The notes under the pieces are model-generated. The model saw nothing but the letters and a program-made list of their open reading frames with translations. It made no database searches and had not been told where the DNA came from. A program made the position numbers and the translations under genes. From contig NZ_FOVG01000007.1 in assembly GCF_900115075.1 (NCBI RefSeq), positions 1-64,000 of the forward strand: DNA of 64,000 bases, written 5' to 3'. This DNA is from Candidatus Pantoea varia (lineage in GTDB: Bacteria > Pseudomonadota > Gammaproteobacteria > Enterobacterales > Enterobacteriaceae). Positions within the stretch are counted from its first letter, which is position 1; each line of letters begins with the position of its first letter. Below, piece by piece: positions 1-8,281 of the stretch.

Positions 1-216
1 CCGACGCCTGCTCCGGAAGTGACGCCAGAGCCAGAACCGACGCCTGCGCCAGAAGTGACGCCAGAGCCAGAGCCGGCGCCTGCTCCGGAAGTGACCCCAG
101 AGCCAGAACCGACGCCTGCTCCGGAAGTGACGCCAGCGCCAGAGCCGACGCCTGCGCCAGAAGTGACGCCAGAGCCAGAGCCGACCCCAGCGCCGGACAT
201 CATACCTGAGCCAACG
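1..216 (+). repeat. 36-bp in-frame tandem repeat (about 6 units)
   Basis: Six consecutive 36-bp units encode PTPAPEVTPEPE and close variants (PAPAPEV..., ...TPAPE). The last unit is degenerate (PTPAPDIIPEPT). The array probably extends leftward beyond the window. Its length is a multiple of three per unit, so copy-number change would lengthen or shorten the spacer without breaking frame. Confidence 0.9.
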
Positions 217-1317
217 CCTGCTGATGACGTTCCGCCAGAAGATAATGCGACTACTGAGCAAGCGGCTGCAGATAAAGCGAAAGCTGAGGAAGAAGCTAAA
301 TCCAAAGCAGAGGCCGACGCAAAAGCAAAAGCCGAAGCGGAAGAAAAAGCTAAAGAGGAAGCAGCGAAAGCCGAAGAGGAAGCGAAAAAACCGGCGTTCA
401 ATCCGGATGACTGGTTCACTGTTTACGACAACCTGCCGCTGATCCAGCACACGCGCGCCCTGATGGCATCACGCCAGTATATCTTCAGTGAAGCGGTCAG
501 CCAGTTGCATAGCCGCACAGATAGTCTGCGTGCTTCACCGGAAAGCAGCGGATCCTGGGCGACGATCGAGCAGAAGCATGGCAACTTCCTGGGTCTGAAC
601 AGTAACGATCAAACGCTGAATGTGGGCTGGGATAAGCGCAATGGTCCGCACACGGCGGGTATCAGCGCCAGCTACACGCAGGGTGAGATCAAAGGCGAGG
701 GACAGGAAAAACATCGGCTGGCCACTGTGGGCACTTATTATTCCTGGCAGTCGGATGCCGGATGGTTCGTAGATGGCGCCAGCCGTTATATGTATCTGAA
801 TCAGGAAATGACGCTGGATCCTGCACTGCGTATCAATGGCTTGAAGAAGGATAGTCAGATGCTGGCCGGCAGTCTGCGCACCGGTTATCAGTTCAGCCTG
901 GCTGACGACACGCTGTTCTTCTCACCTTTTGTCGGTATCAGTGCTGGCATGATGTCCGGCTATACCCTGAAAGGTGAGGATGCGGCGGTTTCACTGAGTT
1001 CAGCCACGCCCTATTTTGCGACCAGCGGAATCATGGTGCAAAAACGCGGCCTTGGATCTTTACTGCCCAATGTTAATGTCAGCGCCAGCCTGGCGTATCA
1101 ATATTCACCAGGGAAAAAGGGTTCAACGACAACGCTCTCCGATCGTCAGTCAGACCGCGAATATAGTGCCTGGTCTGATAACCGTTATCGCAGCAGTGTG
1201 GGTCTGGAGGGAATTATCGCTCCTGGTCTTTCACTGAATGCGAAAATTGATACCAGTTTTGGCGGTGTATTTAAGACGGATTACAGCGGCCTGGTGGGTC
1301 TCTCGTACCATTTCTGA
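1..1317 (+). CDS. Autotransporter, C-terminal part (5' end outside window)
   Basis: The reading frame is open from base 1, so only the last 438 residues are seen. Residues 1-72 are a proline/glutamate-rich tract in 12-residue units (PTPAPEVTPEPE type). Residues of about 80-125 are an Ala/Lys/Glu-rich, probably helical, charged segment. From about residue 135 to the end lies an autotransporter beta-barrel domain ending in the usual aromatic C-terminus (LVGLSYHF). The barrel would sit in the outer membrane, with the missing passenger exported through it; the Pro-rich and charged segments look like a periplasmic or surface spacer. The passenger is outside the window, so adhesin versus enzyme cannot be decided. 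The GTG at base 19 is not a real start. Confidence 0.9.
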   Translation, partial: PTPAPEVTPEPEPTPAPEVTPEPEPAPAPEVTPEPEPTPAPEVTPAPEPTPAPEVTPEPEPTPAPDIIPEPTPADDVPPEDNATTEQAAADKAKAEEEAKSKAEADAKAKAEAEEKAKEEAAKAEEEAKKPAFNPDDWFTVYDNLPLIQHTRALMASRQYIFSEAVSQLHSRTDSLRASPESSGSWATIEQKHGNFLGLNSNDQTLNVGWDKRNGPHTAGISASYTQGEIKGEGQEKHRLATVGTYYSWQSDAGWFVDGASRYMYLNQEMTLDPALRINGLKKDSQMLAGSLRTGYQFSLADDTLFFSPFVGISAGMMSGYTLKGEDAAVSLSSATPYFATSGIMVQKRGLGSLLPNVNVSASLAYQYSPGKKGSTTTLSDRQSDREYSAWSDNRYRSSVGLEGIIAPGLSLNAKIDTSFGGVFKTDYSGLVGLSYHF

Positions 1318-1350
1318 TAGCGGGTTCTGACGTTCTTGCCTGAAGATTAA

Positions 1351-1383
1351 CAGAGCATCACTGCATAATTGGGTGATGCTCTG
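1351..1383 (+). terminator. Hairpin downstream of the autotransporter gene
   Basis: An 11-bp perfect stem (CAGAGCATCAC / GTGATGCTCTG, 1351-1361 and 1373-1383) with an 11-nt loop, followed by ATTTATCTGTTT. It lies 34 bp after the stop codon. The T-run is weak, so termination efficiency is uncertain. Confidence 0.55.
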
Positions 1384-1521
1384 ATTTATCTGTTTATCAA
1401 CCCTGTCCGACAGCATTTATCAAATAGCAGATAGCCGGATTTTCAGTGGTTAATGAGCAACAGGAGATTTAATCCTCAACAGATAATGAGCTGTAATTAA
1501 CCTTAACCTCCTTTTCCATAT

Positions 1522-1725
1522 TCAGCACACCAGCCTCCAGACTTCTGAAGGCACTTCGCTGTAAGTTTCATTCATGATCAGTTCAGCTTTACGGTGATCG
1601 TACGCACCATCAAATGAAGAGATATCATCAGAAGGCAGTTTTTTGCGCATATAGCTTGTCACGACTTCCAGGATGTCAGTTGATGGGCAACTTCTTAACT
1701 TTTCCAGATAGTAAACTTTGTTCAT
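1522..1725 (-). CDS. Hha/YmoA-family modulator
   Basis: The 67-residue product has the Hha family length and pattern: YYLEKLR at the start, a central acidic stretch, AYDHRKAEL (Hha has AADHRLAEL), and a C-terminal SEVWRLV corresponding to Hha SSVWKFI. Hha proteins have no DNA-binding domain; they bind the N-terminal domain of H-NS and alter silencing of horizontally acquired genes. It is a diverged paralogue rather than the core hha, as identity is confined to the signature positions. It stands alone on the minus strand. Two H-NS-family genes at 34.2 and 37.2 kb in the same window are possible partners. The upstream Shine-Dalgarno is weak (AAGAA). Confidence 0.85.
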   Translation of the reverse strand: MNKVYYLEKLRSCPSTDILEVVTSYMRKKLPSDDISSFDGAYDHRKAELIMNETYSEVPSEVWRLVC

Positions 1726-1956
1726 AGTATTCTTGTTTAATAAACATTTAAAAATGAGCCGGTGCCCGGTCTGATTTAAGCTGACTCGCCGTTATATCAA
1801 TGCTGCCAGCAGAGAGTGCTGACATCAGATATCCTTGTTTAGTTTCTTATCGAATGCGCTCAGGCGCTGTCATTTATAGGTGATATTTTCTTAACCCGAT
1901 AACGAGAATGTGTCATTGTCAGGGTGACTCGATTATCTTTTAAATTAATGATTTTA

Positions 1957-2397
1957 TTATATCTTGTTGCTGTTTCGTACAGCTCTGCCGTAATCCCATA
2001 TCAGATTGAACAGATACGCATAGACCAGGAAAAACAACACCAGCCCACATTCCAGTTTTAGCGCTGCGAGGAGTGTAATATCCAGCCACCATGCTGCAAA
2101 AGGCATCAATACTAACAACAAGCCCGCCTCAAATAGCACGGCATGCAGGCATCTCATGCGCCAGTCTTTCTTAAATCCTGTTCGCAGCTGAATTCTGTCA
2201 AACATCAGGTTGAACAGATAGTTCCACACCATAGCCAGAGTGGATGAGACTAGGGTTAACAGTGCTGATTGTGCAGGTGCTGCTGAGGCAAACATAATCA
2301 GAATAATGAAAACCAGTACATTCGCGACGACTTCAAAAATAATTGCGTGCAACACTCTTTCGGTGGTGGTACGCACCGGGGATAAACATTGTTCCAA
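1957..2397 (-). CDS. PACE-family (AceI-like) biocide efflux protein
   Basis: 146 residues with four predicted membrane helices arranged as two bacterial-transmembrane-pair repeats. Each repeat starts with the family signature: RVLHAIIFE at residues 14-22 and MRCLHAVLFE near residue 81. The conserved acidic residue inside helix 1 (Glu22) corresponds to the proton-coupling Glu of AceI. PACE proteins are inner-membrane proton antiporters exporting chlorhexidine, acriflavine or short-chain diamines. No LysR-type partner is adjacent, although such regulators often neighbour PACE genes. Substrate cannot be read from sequence. Confidence 0.85.
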   Translation of the reverse strand: MEQCLSPVRTTTERVLHAIIFEVVANVLVFIILIMFASAAPAQSALLTLVSSTLAMVWNYLFNLMFDRIQLRTGFKKDWRMRCLHAVLFEAGLLLVLMPFAAWWLDITLLAALKLECGLVLFFLVYAYLFNLIWDYGRAVRNSNKI

Positions 2398-3016
2398 ACT
2401 AGGCTCTCATTAATCAGTCAGGCACCTTCAGAGATGCACAGAGAATTCAGGATAAATACAGAGGCCATCACAGGCTCTGCTTATTACCCTGTCGTAAAGC
2501 GACTGAAATTTAGCATCGCGCTGGCAGAATGTGAAACGTCACAGAATCCTGAGAGTTATAAACGGTTGAGGTTTGATATTTATCAATATTCATACAAAGC
2601 ACGCTTTTAATGGGTCGTCGCGTTAACCGGACAGTACCTTTATCGTTATTTCTGCTCTGTTTACTGTTTGCCGGTGCGCATTGATTGACCAATGCTACTT
2701 TTATGGCCTGACCGAAAATTCCCTGCCAGTTCGTAAGCGATAATAATGCCCCCGGCCAGAAGGGGAACATTAAAGTCATAAAATACTCATATATAGTTTT
2801 ATATTTTAATATTTATAAAGCATCCAGTGTTTTTATCTGTTGCTACCTGTTCTTCAGCGTTTCAGACGTTAGTCAGATTATGAACAGCAGTCTCATTTTA
2901 CATTGCCTTAAGCCATCAAAGCGCTTTTACCATCCGTTTTCCGGACCGTGACGGCATAGGTATGCGGCAAAAAATTTCGCAAAAATCCGTTGTGGGAATC
3001 ACACCAAAGGCACGAT
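2398..3016. other. 619-bp region without a supported gene
   Basis: It holds the PACE gene promoter side and the downstream side of the LacI-type gene. Open frames here (2389-2610 plus, 2510-2779 minus) have no recognisable domain, poor starts and mutual overlap. The part from 2770 to 2830 is strongly AT-rich. I see no RNA gene or repeat. Confidence 0.5.
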
Positions 3017-4027
3017 CTACAGACAGTTTTCGGCCGTATAAATGATGAAATCCACTTTACCGCTGATGTAGGTGTCAGGCTCTTCTGACTGTTCCAGATA
3101 ATTCAGCATCAGCTGCAGGGCAAGCTGGGCATGCTGTCGGGTATTCTGATCCAGCGTCAGCGCTACGCTCTGCTGTGCCATCAACGTGCGGGTGGTGGCG
3201 TAAAGCTCATGGGTAATCCAGACACACTGATCCAGCCGACGATGTCGTGCCAGCGCCTGCCCGATCTCGGTATTCCCCAGGCCGGTATTATAAATTCCCA
3301 GCAGATTTCCACTCTGAACCAGCTGCTTCTCCAGCAATTTACTCAGGGTGTCACGATTTTCCTGAGCCGCCACAACTTCACGCAGCTGAAGATGGGGATA
3401 TCGTTCAGTAATCAGGTTGCGAAATCCTTCAATTCGCTGACGATGCGCGCTGTAATCCCTGTGACCGCTGACCATCAACACCTCACCGGGCTGATGCAGC
3501 ATTTTACCCATCAGTTGAGCGGCAGTGCGTCCTGCCTGAAACTGGTTGATGCCTACATGACAGAGCCGGGCGGCACCGGGCAAATCGGTGACCAGCGAGA
3601 TCACCGGCACACCACGCGCGTGGCAATGTTCCAGCGCTTCATAGATTGCCGGATGCTCATGGGCAAAAACGATCAGTCCATCGCGTGTCTCTGCGCCCTG
3701 CCTGATAAGCTTCGCCAGTCGCTCGGGCTGTGCCTCCGGAACAAAGGTACGATGCAGCGTTAACCGGCGATAGCCCAGATGCGAGGCGACTTCCGTAAAA
3801 TCCTGCGCCAGCTGTTTAAAGAAAAATGAATCGTTGCTGCTCAGCAGCAGTTCTATCTGCCATGGATGACGATGTTCCTCAGGCAGGATCCGTTTCAGGC
3901 CGATTTCTCGTGCTGCCTGCAGCACCCTGTGAACCGTCTCCGGCGCGACGCCGCCACGTTCATTAAGCACCCGATCCACGGTTGCCAGTCCCACACCTGC
4001 CCGTCGGGCGACCTCTTTCAACGACAT
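3017..4027 (-). CDS. LacI-family transcriptional regulator
   Basis: The start is placed at ATG 4027 (MSLKEVARRAGVG), preceded by GAGGAG, because the longer frame adds 113 residues of non-protein-like sequence in front of a textbook LacI helix-turn-helix. This gives 336 residues: N-terminal HTH with hinge (residues 1-50) and a periplasmic-binding-protein-like sensor domain. The type with VGLATVDRVLNERGG is common in regulators of sugar and inositol catabolism. It is divergent from the Gfo/Idh/MocA gene at 4136, with 108 bp between them, so it probably controls that gene and itself. The ligand is inferred to be inositol-like from the neighbour only. Confidence 0.88.
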   Translation of the reverse strand: MSLKEVARRAGVGLATVDRVLNERGGVAPETVHRVLQAAREIGLKRILPEEHRHPWQIELLLSSNDSFFFKQLAQDFTEVASHLGYRRLTLHRTFVPEAQPERLAKLIRQGAETRDGLIVFAHEHPAIYEALEHCHARGVPVISLVTDLPGAARLCHVGINQFQAGRTAAQLMGKMLHQPGEVLMVSGHRDYSAHRQRIEGFRNLITERYPHLQLREVVAAQENRDTLSKLLEKQLVQSGNLLGIYNTGLGNTEIGQALARHRRLDQCVWITHELYATTRTLMAQQSVALTLDQNTRQHAQLALQLMLNYLEQSEEPDTYISGKVDFIIYTAENCL

Positions 4028-4077
4028 GTCGATCTCCTCTGAGGTAAACACCTCAAAACACCATGCCGTGAGTGTAA

Positions 4078-4088
4078 AGCGCAGCGCT
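4078..4088. promoter_or_regulatory. Candidate operator palindrome between LacI-type gene and oxidoreductase
   Basis: A perfect 11-bp palindrome, AGCGC-A-GCGCT, lies midway in the divergent intergenic region, where a LacI-family operator is expected. It is short and could be chance; the assignment is inference from position. Confidence 0.3.
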
Positions 4089-4135
4089 ATTCTGCTGATG
4101 CGGCTTTCTGCCGGACTATGATGGAGTTCAAATAA

Positions 4136-5149
4136 ATGAATAAAAAGCAACGTGTTGCCCTGCTGGGGTGTGGCTTTATTGGTGAAGTTCATGCCGCGAA
4201 TCTTCAGGCGCATCCTGGGGTCGAGCTGGTGTGGGTGGCGGATGTGGAACCGGCGCGCGCTGCCCACTTTGCGACCCGCTTTGGTACCCGAGCCGCATCT
4301 GTCACAGAGGCGATAAATGATGGGCAGATTGACATGGTGTTGATCGCCAGCGCGACGCCGACCCATGCCGATTTGCTGGAAGCCGCTGCCCGCGCCGGTA
4401 AAGCAATCTACTGTGAAAAACCGGTCGATTTGTCACTGGAACGTGCCCGCACGGCCGTAGCTAACGTCCTCCCTTACAACGTGCCGGTCACAGTCGGGTT
4501 TAACCGCCGTTTCGATGTCAGCCATCAGCAGCTGAAGCAGCAACTCCGGCAGGGGCGGATTGGTCCGGCGGAACTGATTCAGATGGTCTGCCGCTCTTCG
4601 TCCATGCCGCCGCTGGCCTATCTTCAGGCGTCCGGGGGACAGATGCGCGATCAGGCTATCCACTTTTTCGACCTGCTGCGCTGGCTGACTGAAGAGGAAG
4701 TGACCGAGGTGGCGGCGATGGGAGCTGCGCTGGCTCTGCCCTCTATCAGCGAATCTGGCGATGTGGACACCAGCATATTGCTGTTGCGGCTGCAGGGTGG
4801 GGCGCTGGCACAGCTCGATAATACCCGCCGCACCGGCTATGGCTACGATGAACGCATCAGTGTGATGGGACCAAACGGGATGCTGGAATCGGCCTCTCAG
4901 GCGCAGCGTGGCGTCAGCTGCTATCAGGGCGTGCAGATTCAGCAGCCAGGCCTGCTGCCCGACTGGTTCAGCCGGGTGCAGCCAACCTACTATGCTCATC
5001 TGGATGCGTTTATCCGATCGCTCAACGGTGAGCAGGTAGACGATCTGCCGGGTCTGGAGGATGGCCTGAAAGCACAGGCGATTGCGGAAGCTGCGGTGAT
5101 CTCCCTGGCGGAAGGGCGCTTCTGTCAGGTGGAAACGCTGCTGTTCTGA
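4136..5149 (+). CDS. Gfo/Idh/MocA oxidoreductase, inositol 2-dehydrogenase-like
   Basis: 337 residues. An N-terminal Rossmann fold opens with LLGCGFIGEVHAA (NAD(P)-binding glycines near residues 11-16). The catalytic EKP motif is at residues 94-96, GFNRRFD follows, and SGGQMRDQAIHFFDLLRW supplies Asp172 and His176, the pair matching the catalytic Asp/His of IolG. It should oxidise a cyclitol or sugar C-OH using NAD(P)+. The EKPVDLSLERA and GGQMRDQ patterns favour the IolG subgroup, but the rest of an iol pathway is absent here, so the substrate is unproven. It is divergent from the LacI-type regulator; GGAG sits 8 nt before the ATG. Confidence 0.85.
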   Translation: MNKKQRVALLGCGFIGEVHAANLQAHPGVELVWVADVEPARAAHFATRFGTRAASVTEAINDGQIDMVLIASATPTHADLLEAAARAGKAIYCEKPVDLSLERARTAVANVLPYNVPVTVGFNRRFDVSHQQLKQQLRQGRIGPAELIQMVCRSSSMPPLAYLQASGGQMRDQAIHFFDLLRWLTEEEVTEVAAMGAALALPSISESGDVDTSILLLRLQGGALAQLDNTRRTGYGYDERISVMGPNGMLESASQAQRGVSCYQGVQIQQPGLLPDWFSRVQPTYYAHLDAFIRSLNGEQVDDLPGLEDGLKAQAIAEAAVISLAEGRFCQVETLLF

Positions 5150-5249
5150 TTCAGCGTGGCGGTCTGACAAAAAAATACTTTTATTTTTATCGAATAGAAA
5201 CCGGCGCTGAGCTGTTTACCGTATAGCGCCGCGATAGCGGACTGAATCC

Positions 5250-5269
5250 GGCAGGCTTTATCGCCTGCC
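5250..5269. other. Small hairpin upstream of the TPR gene
   Basis: GGCAGGC-TTTATC-GCCTGCC, a 7-bp stem without a following T-run, 25 bp before the TPR gene start. It may be a weak terminator for the gene upstream or a 5' untranslated structure. Confidence 0.3.
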
Positions 5270-5293
5270 TCACCGCCCCGATAAGGATAAATT

Positions 5294-5830
5294 ATGACAA
5301 CGCGTTCTGGTATTACTCTGCTTGCTGTTCCGGCCCTGTTGCTGATGCTGCACTCTCCACTGAGTATGGCGATGGGCGACAATGACAGTGAGAAAAAGAC
5401 GCCTGACTGCCCCAAAGGGCAAGTTTATGACAGTCACACTAAAAGCTGCGTGCCTGAGAAAACCAGCAAGCTGAGTGACGACGATAAAACGCGCTACGCT
5501 TATCATCTGGCGAAGAAGGGCGAATATCAGGCGGCACTGAACCTGCTGGATACGCTGAAAAACCCGGATACCCGCGAAGCCTGGAACTATCGTGGTTATG
5601 CCACCCGCAAACTGGGCCGCACCGATGAGGGTATTGGTTATTATCAGCGCGCCATTGCACTCGATCCCCGTTACGCTAAAGTGCGTGAATATCTGGGCGA
5701 AGCCTGGATGATCAAAGGGCGTCCCGATCTGGCGCGCGAACAGTTAAAAACCATTGCCGGAATCTGTGGCACTGATTGCGAGGAGTACCGCGATCTGCAG
5801 GCCGCAATCAATGGCCATCCCGAGGTCTGA
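5294..5830 (+). CDS. Secreted TPR-repeat protein
   Basis: 178 residues. Residues 1-26 form a signal peptide (hydrophobic core LLAVPALLLML, cleavage near SMA-MGD), so the product is periplasmic. A short cysteine pair motif (CPKGQVYDSHTKSC) follows, then two to three tetratricopeptide repeats (AYHLAKKGEYQAALNLLDTL and AWNYRGYATRKLGRTDEGIGYYQRA regions). TPRs mediate protein binding. It lies 21 bp upstream of the sigma-factor gene and is probably co-transcribed with it, so it may act in the same sensing pathway. No partner is identifiable from sequence. Confidence 0.8.
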   Translation: MTTRSGITLLAVPALLLMLHSPLSMAMGDNDSEKKTPDCPKGQVYDSHTKSCVPEKTSKLSDDDKTRYAYHLAKKGEYQAALNLLDTLKNPDTREAWNYRGYATRKLGRTDEGIGYYQRAIALDPRYAKVREYLGEAWMIKGRPDLAREQLKTIAGICGTDCEEYRDLQAAINGHPEV

Positions 5831-5837
5831 TGCGGCA

Positions 5838-5854
5838 GGGAGGAGCGAAAAATC
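5838..5854 (+). promoter_or_regulatory. Ribosome binding site with AUC start for the sigma-factor gene
   Basis: GGGAGGAG at 5838-5845 is followed after 6 nt by ATC at 5852-5854. The sigma-factor frame runs back to the previous gene's stop at 5828-5830 and contains no ATG, GTG or TTG before the internal GTG at 5918, which would delete part of region 2. A CTG at 5891 has no Shine-Dalgarno. The geometry makes ATC the best-supported start. Confidence 0.6.
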
Positions 5855-6367
5855 ACTCACAGTGACATCCGTCAGCACCTTGCGGAACATCTGACGCGGC
5901 TCTGGCGTTACGGCTACGTGCTGTCGCACAATCGTGACATGGCAGAAGAGCTCGTTCAGTCAACCTGCGTACGCGCGCTGGAACGCAGCGCGCAGTTCAC
6001 GCCGGGCACGCGTATTGATCGATGGCTTTTTTCGATCCTTCACTCCATCTGGGTCAGCGATTTACGGGCGCGAAAGGTGCGGCAGGGACAGGGATTCGTT
6101 GATCCCGATGCGCTGCTGGCCGCAGATAACCACGCCATCAGCGACGACAACCGTCATTTCCAGCGCATTATGCAACAGGTTAACGCTTTACCTGAGGCGC
6201 AGCGTAATGCGCTATTTCTGGTTTATGTTGAAGGGCTGACCTATCAGGAAGCAGCTGAGACGCTGGCCGTTCCGATTGGCACCATTATGAGCCGTCTGGC
6301 CGCTGCACGTGCCACGCTGGCAAGACAGCCGGCGATCTCACCCGCCCCGCAGGAGAAACGGAGATGA
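5852..6367 (+). CDS. ECF-like RNA polymerase sigma factor
   Basis: With the ATC start the product has 171 residues, the usual ECF size. Region 2 spans RLWRYGYVLSHNRDMAEELV through RIDRWLFSILHSIWVSDLRARK. Region 4 holds LPEAQRNALFLVYVEGLTY followed by the helix-turn-helix EAAETLAVPIGTIMSRLAAAR. It would direct RNA polymerase to a small stress regulon. Its stop overlaps the ATG of the following anti-sigma gene (ATGA), a translational-coupling arrangement typical of sigma/anti-sigma pairs. Starting at the GTG at 5918 would remove the first 22 residues, including the conserved region 2.1 helix. Confidence 0.88.
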   Translation: MTHSDIRQHLAEHLTRLWRYGYVLSHNRDMAEELVQSTCVRALERSAQFTPGTRIDRWLFSILHSIWVSDLRARKVRQGQGFVDPDALLAADNHAISDDNRHFQRIMQQVNALPEAQRNALFLVYVEGLTYQEAAETLAVPIGTIMSRLAAARATLARQPAISPAPQEKRR

Positions 6368-7149
6368 ACAGGGAAACTTTTACGCCACCGTGGCGCGATG
6401 AGGCAATAGTCGCCTGGCTGGATGGTGAGATGACCCCGCAGGAAGCCGCGCAGTTTGAGCAGGCGATGGCGGAGGATGCGGAACTGGCCGCGCGGGTTGA
6501 GCAATTCCAGCACAGCAGTCTCGATTTTGAGCAGGCTTTTGCACCGCTGCTGGAACAGGCACCGCAGGCAAGAATGGCGCAGCAACTGGCGAGAATCCCG
6601 GCATCCGCGCCGATTCCCGCAAAAGGTTACAGCCGCCGGGCACTGATTGCGGCATCAGTCAGCTTTCTGCTGGTGGGCAGCAGCATCGGTTTTCTGGCAA
6701 GACCGTCAGAAGATGAGAAGGATGAAAGCCAGAATATCCGCGATCTGGAAGCACGTTACATGTCGCTTTACAGTGCTGAAACGCTGGCCGATATGCCTGA
6801 TGACGTCGCCATGCTGCAGAGGGGCCTGGACCGAACCCGAATCGATCTAGGATTGCAGCTGCACCCGCAGCAACTGCGCCTGCCAGGGGCTGAACTAAAA
6901 ATGGTGCGGATCCTGCGCTACGAACGAACGTCTATAGCGCAGATTGCCTGGCTGCACGCTGACTATGGCCCGATGGCGCTCTGTATCTCGCCTGCGCTGA
7001 ACGATACCAACCCGATTGCCCGCGAGCAGCGCCACGGCATGAAACTGGCCTGGTGGACGCGCGGCGGCTATCAGTATGTACTGATTGGCCGCAACCCATT
7101 GGCCCAGCTGGCTGCAACAGCGGAAACATTGCAGACCGCGCTCAGTTAA
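6364..7149 (+). CDS. Membrane anti-sigma factor
   Basis: 261 residues. The N-terminal cytoplasmic part (residues 11-50: AIVAWLDGEMTPQEAAQFEQAM) resembles the anti-sigma helical fold without the zinc-binding HxxxCxxC. A single membrane helix lies at about 92-112 (ALIAASVSFLLVGSSIGFL), followed by a periplasmic domain of about 145 residues. It overlaps the sigma gene by 4 nt. By family logic it holds the sigma factor inactive until an envelope signal releases it. The periplasmic TPR protein encoded just upstream is a candidate signal partner, which is inference from gene order. Confidence 0.85.
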   Translation: MNRETFTPPWRDEAIVAWLDGEMTPQEAAQFEQAMAEDAELAARVEQFQHSSLDFEQAFAPLLEQAPQARMAQQLARIPASAPIPAKGYSRRALIAASVSFLLVGSSIGFLARPSEDEKDESQNIRDLEARYMSLYSAETLADMPDDVAMLQRGLDRTRIDLGLQLHPQQLRLPGAELKMVRILRYERTSIAQIAWLHADYGPMALCISPALNDTNPIAREQRHGMKLAWWTRGGYQYVLIGRNPLAQLAATAETLQTALS

Positions 7150-7187
7150 ACCGACGGTCCCGCAGCGGAGACTGAAGCAAGCAGCGG

Positions 7188-7757
7188 CTATCTGGCCTGC
7201 GCGGCAATGGCCAGCGCAATGTTTACGCGGTCATCAACCACACCGACCAGCCGATCCATGCCAAAGGCGGAGCGGGAAATAGCTGTGGAGGCATGCAGCG
7301 CCAGCGAGCGTAATGCCGGATCAATCGTCTTACCGCTGTCCAGTGAGGCCAGCATCACCACTGGCCGGCTGACATTTTTAACCGTCAGCACGCCAAAAAT
7401 CCGGTAATTACCGTCACCCAATGAGGCAACGCGGGTGCTCACAAAGTGAATCTGCGGGTAGCGCTCCGCATCAAAAAACAGGTCACTTTTCAGCTGCCAG
7501 GTTAACAGGCTGTTCGAGGCCACCAGTGTTCCCACCGGAATATTCACTTCAATACGATCGTCACGATCTTCATCAGGATTGAGCGTCACTGTGCCAGTCA
7601 CACCCTGCAGTCTGGCCTGCGAAAAGTCGTGACCAAAAGCGCGCCATGAGAGGCCAATCGATGTTTTATCAGGGGTTATGGCATACGTTACCGGCGCGGC
7701 ATAAAGCACCGGGCTAAGCAGGGCGAACAGAATGTATAAACAGGCGGCTCGTATCAT
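7188..7757 (-). CDS. YceI-family periplasmic protein
   Basis: The start at ATG 7757 (MIRAACLYILFALLSPVLYA) gives 189 residues with a clean signal peptide. The longer start at 7787 adds a charged stretch in front of it. The rest is a YceI-type lipocalin-like barrel (ITPDKTSIGLSWRAFGHDFSQARLQGVTGTV ... LTVKNVSRPVVM, split here only by description). YceI proteins bind isoprenoid-type lipids in the periplasm, and their physiological role is poorly known. It is convergent with the anti-sigma gene, 38 bp away, and transcribed from the long region shared with arnB. Confidence 0.85.
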   Translation of the reverse strand: MIRAACLYILFALLSPVLYAAPVTYAITPDKTSIGLSWRAFGHDFSQARLQGVTGTVTLNPDEDRDDRIEVNIPVGTLVASNSLLTWQLKSDLFFDAERYPQIHFVSTRVASLGDGNYRIFGVLTVKNVSRPVVMLASLDSGKTIDPALRSLALHASTAISRSAFGMDRLVGVVDDRVNIALAIAAQAR

Positions 7758-7941
7758 CACTATTTTTCTCTTTCTAAGGCAGACCAAACGTTAACGCCTG
7801 AAACCGCGATCCTATTCACTTTTTTTAGCACTGTTTTTACCCTGCAGGCACAGATAATCTGACAGATATTAACTGACTGTCACCAGAGATTCACCAAAGT
7901 GTCATGATTATTGAGAGGGCGAAACATTAATAACTAACAAT

Positions 7942-7958
7942 ATTAAGAATACATTAAG
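7942..7958 (+). promoter_or_regulatory. PmrA-box-like tandem repeat (distal)
   Basis: ATTAAG-AATAC-ATTAAG: two identical hexamers with 11-bp periodicity, matching the PmrA/BasR architecture (YTTAAK-N5-YTTAAK) except for A at each first position. TATTAT follows at 7963-7968. It lies about 500 bp upstream of arnB, so it may serve a distal promoter. Confidence 0.45.
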
Positions 7959-8264
7959 ACGGTATTATTACTCTGTGATTTTCCTGAAATCAGCGGGGGC
8001 GCTATTTTTGCGAATATGAAATCGATGTTAGAAAGGTTATTAAATCACATAAAAATCATGCTCTTAAGATTTATATCAGAAACTAACTTCTCTCTGATAC
8101 GCTGATTTCAGCCCTGATAACAGTAAGACTTTGCTCTTTTTAAACAAAATATCAATAAATCAAAAAGAGTTGAGGCCAGAATCATTATCAGCAAAATAAT
8201 AGTGAACTTTTTTGGAAACCTTTGACTCACTGATCCTTGATTTTATTGTCATTCACGCTATTCA

Positions 8265-8281
8265 TTTAATGTTCAGTTAAG
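8265..8281 (+). promoter_or_regulatory. PmrA-box-like tandem repeat (proximal), likely arn promoter
   Basis: TTTAAT-GTTCA-GTTAAG, two half-sites 11 bp apart, closely matching the PmrA/BasR consensus. A possible -10 (TTGTAT or GTATTA) lies 15-17 bp downstream near 8296-8303. Position about 180 bp before the arnB ATG suits the operon promoter known to be controlled by PmrA in enteric bacteria. Confidence 0.55.

Noticed and set aside
224..442. Lysine/arginine-rich 72-residue frame inside the autotransporter gene
   Set aside because: It is the +1 shadow of the Ala/Lys/Glu-rich segment.
2510..2779. 89-residue minus-strand frame between the PACE and LacI-type genes
   Set aside because: No domain, poor start, and overlap with another weak frame on the other strand.
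5918..6367. GTG start for the sigma factor at 5918
   Set aside because: It would remove the region 2.1 helix and has no Shine-Dalgarno, while a perfect one points to ATC at 5852.
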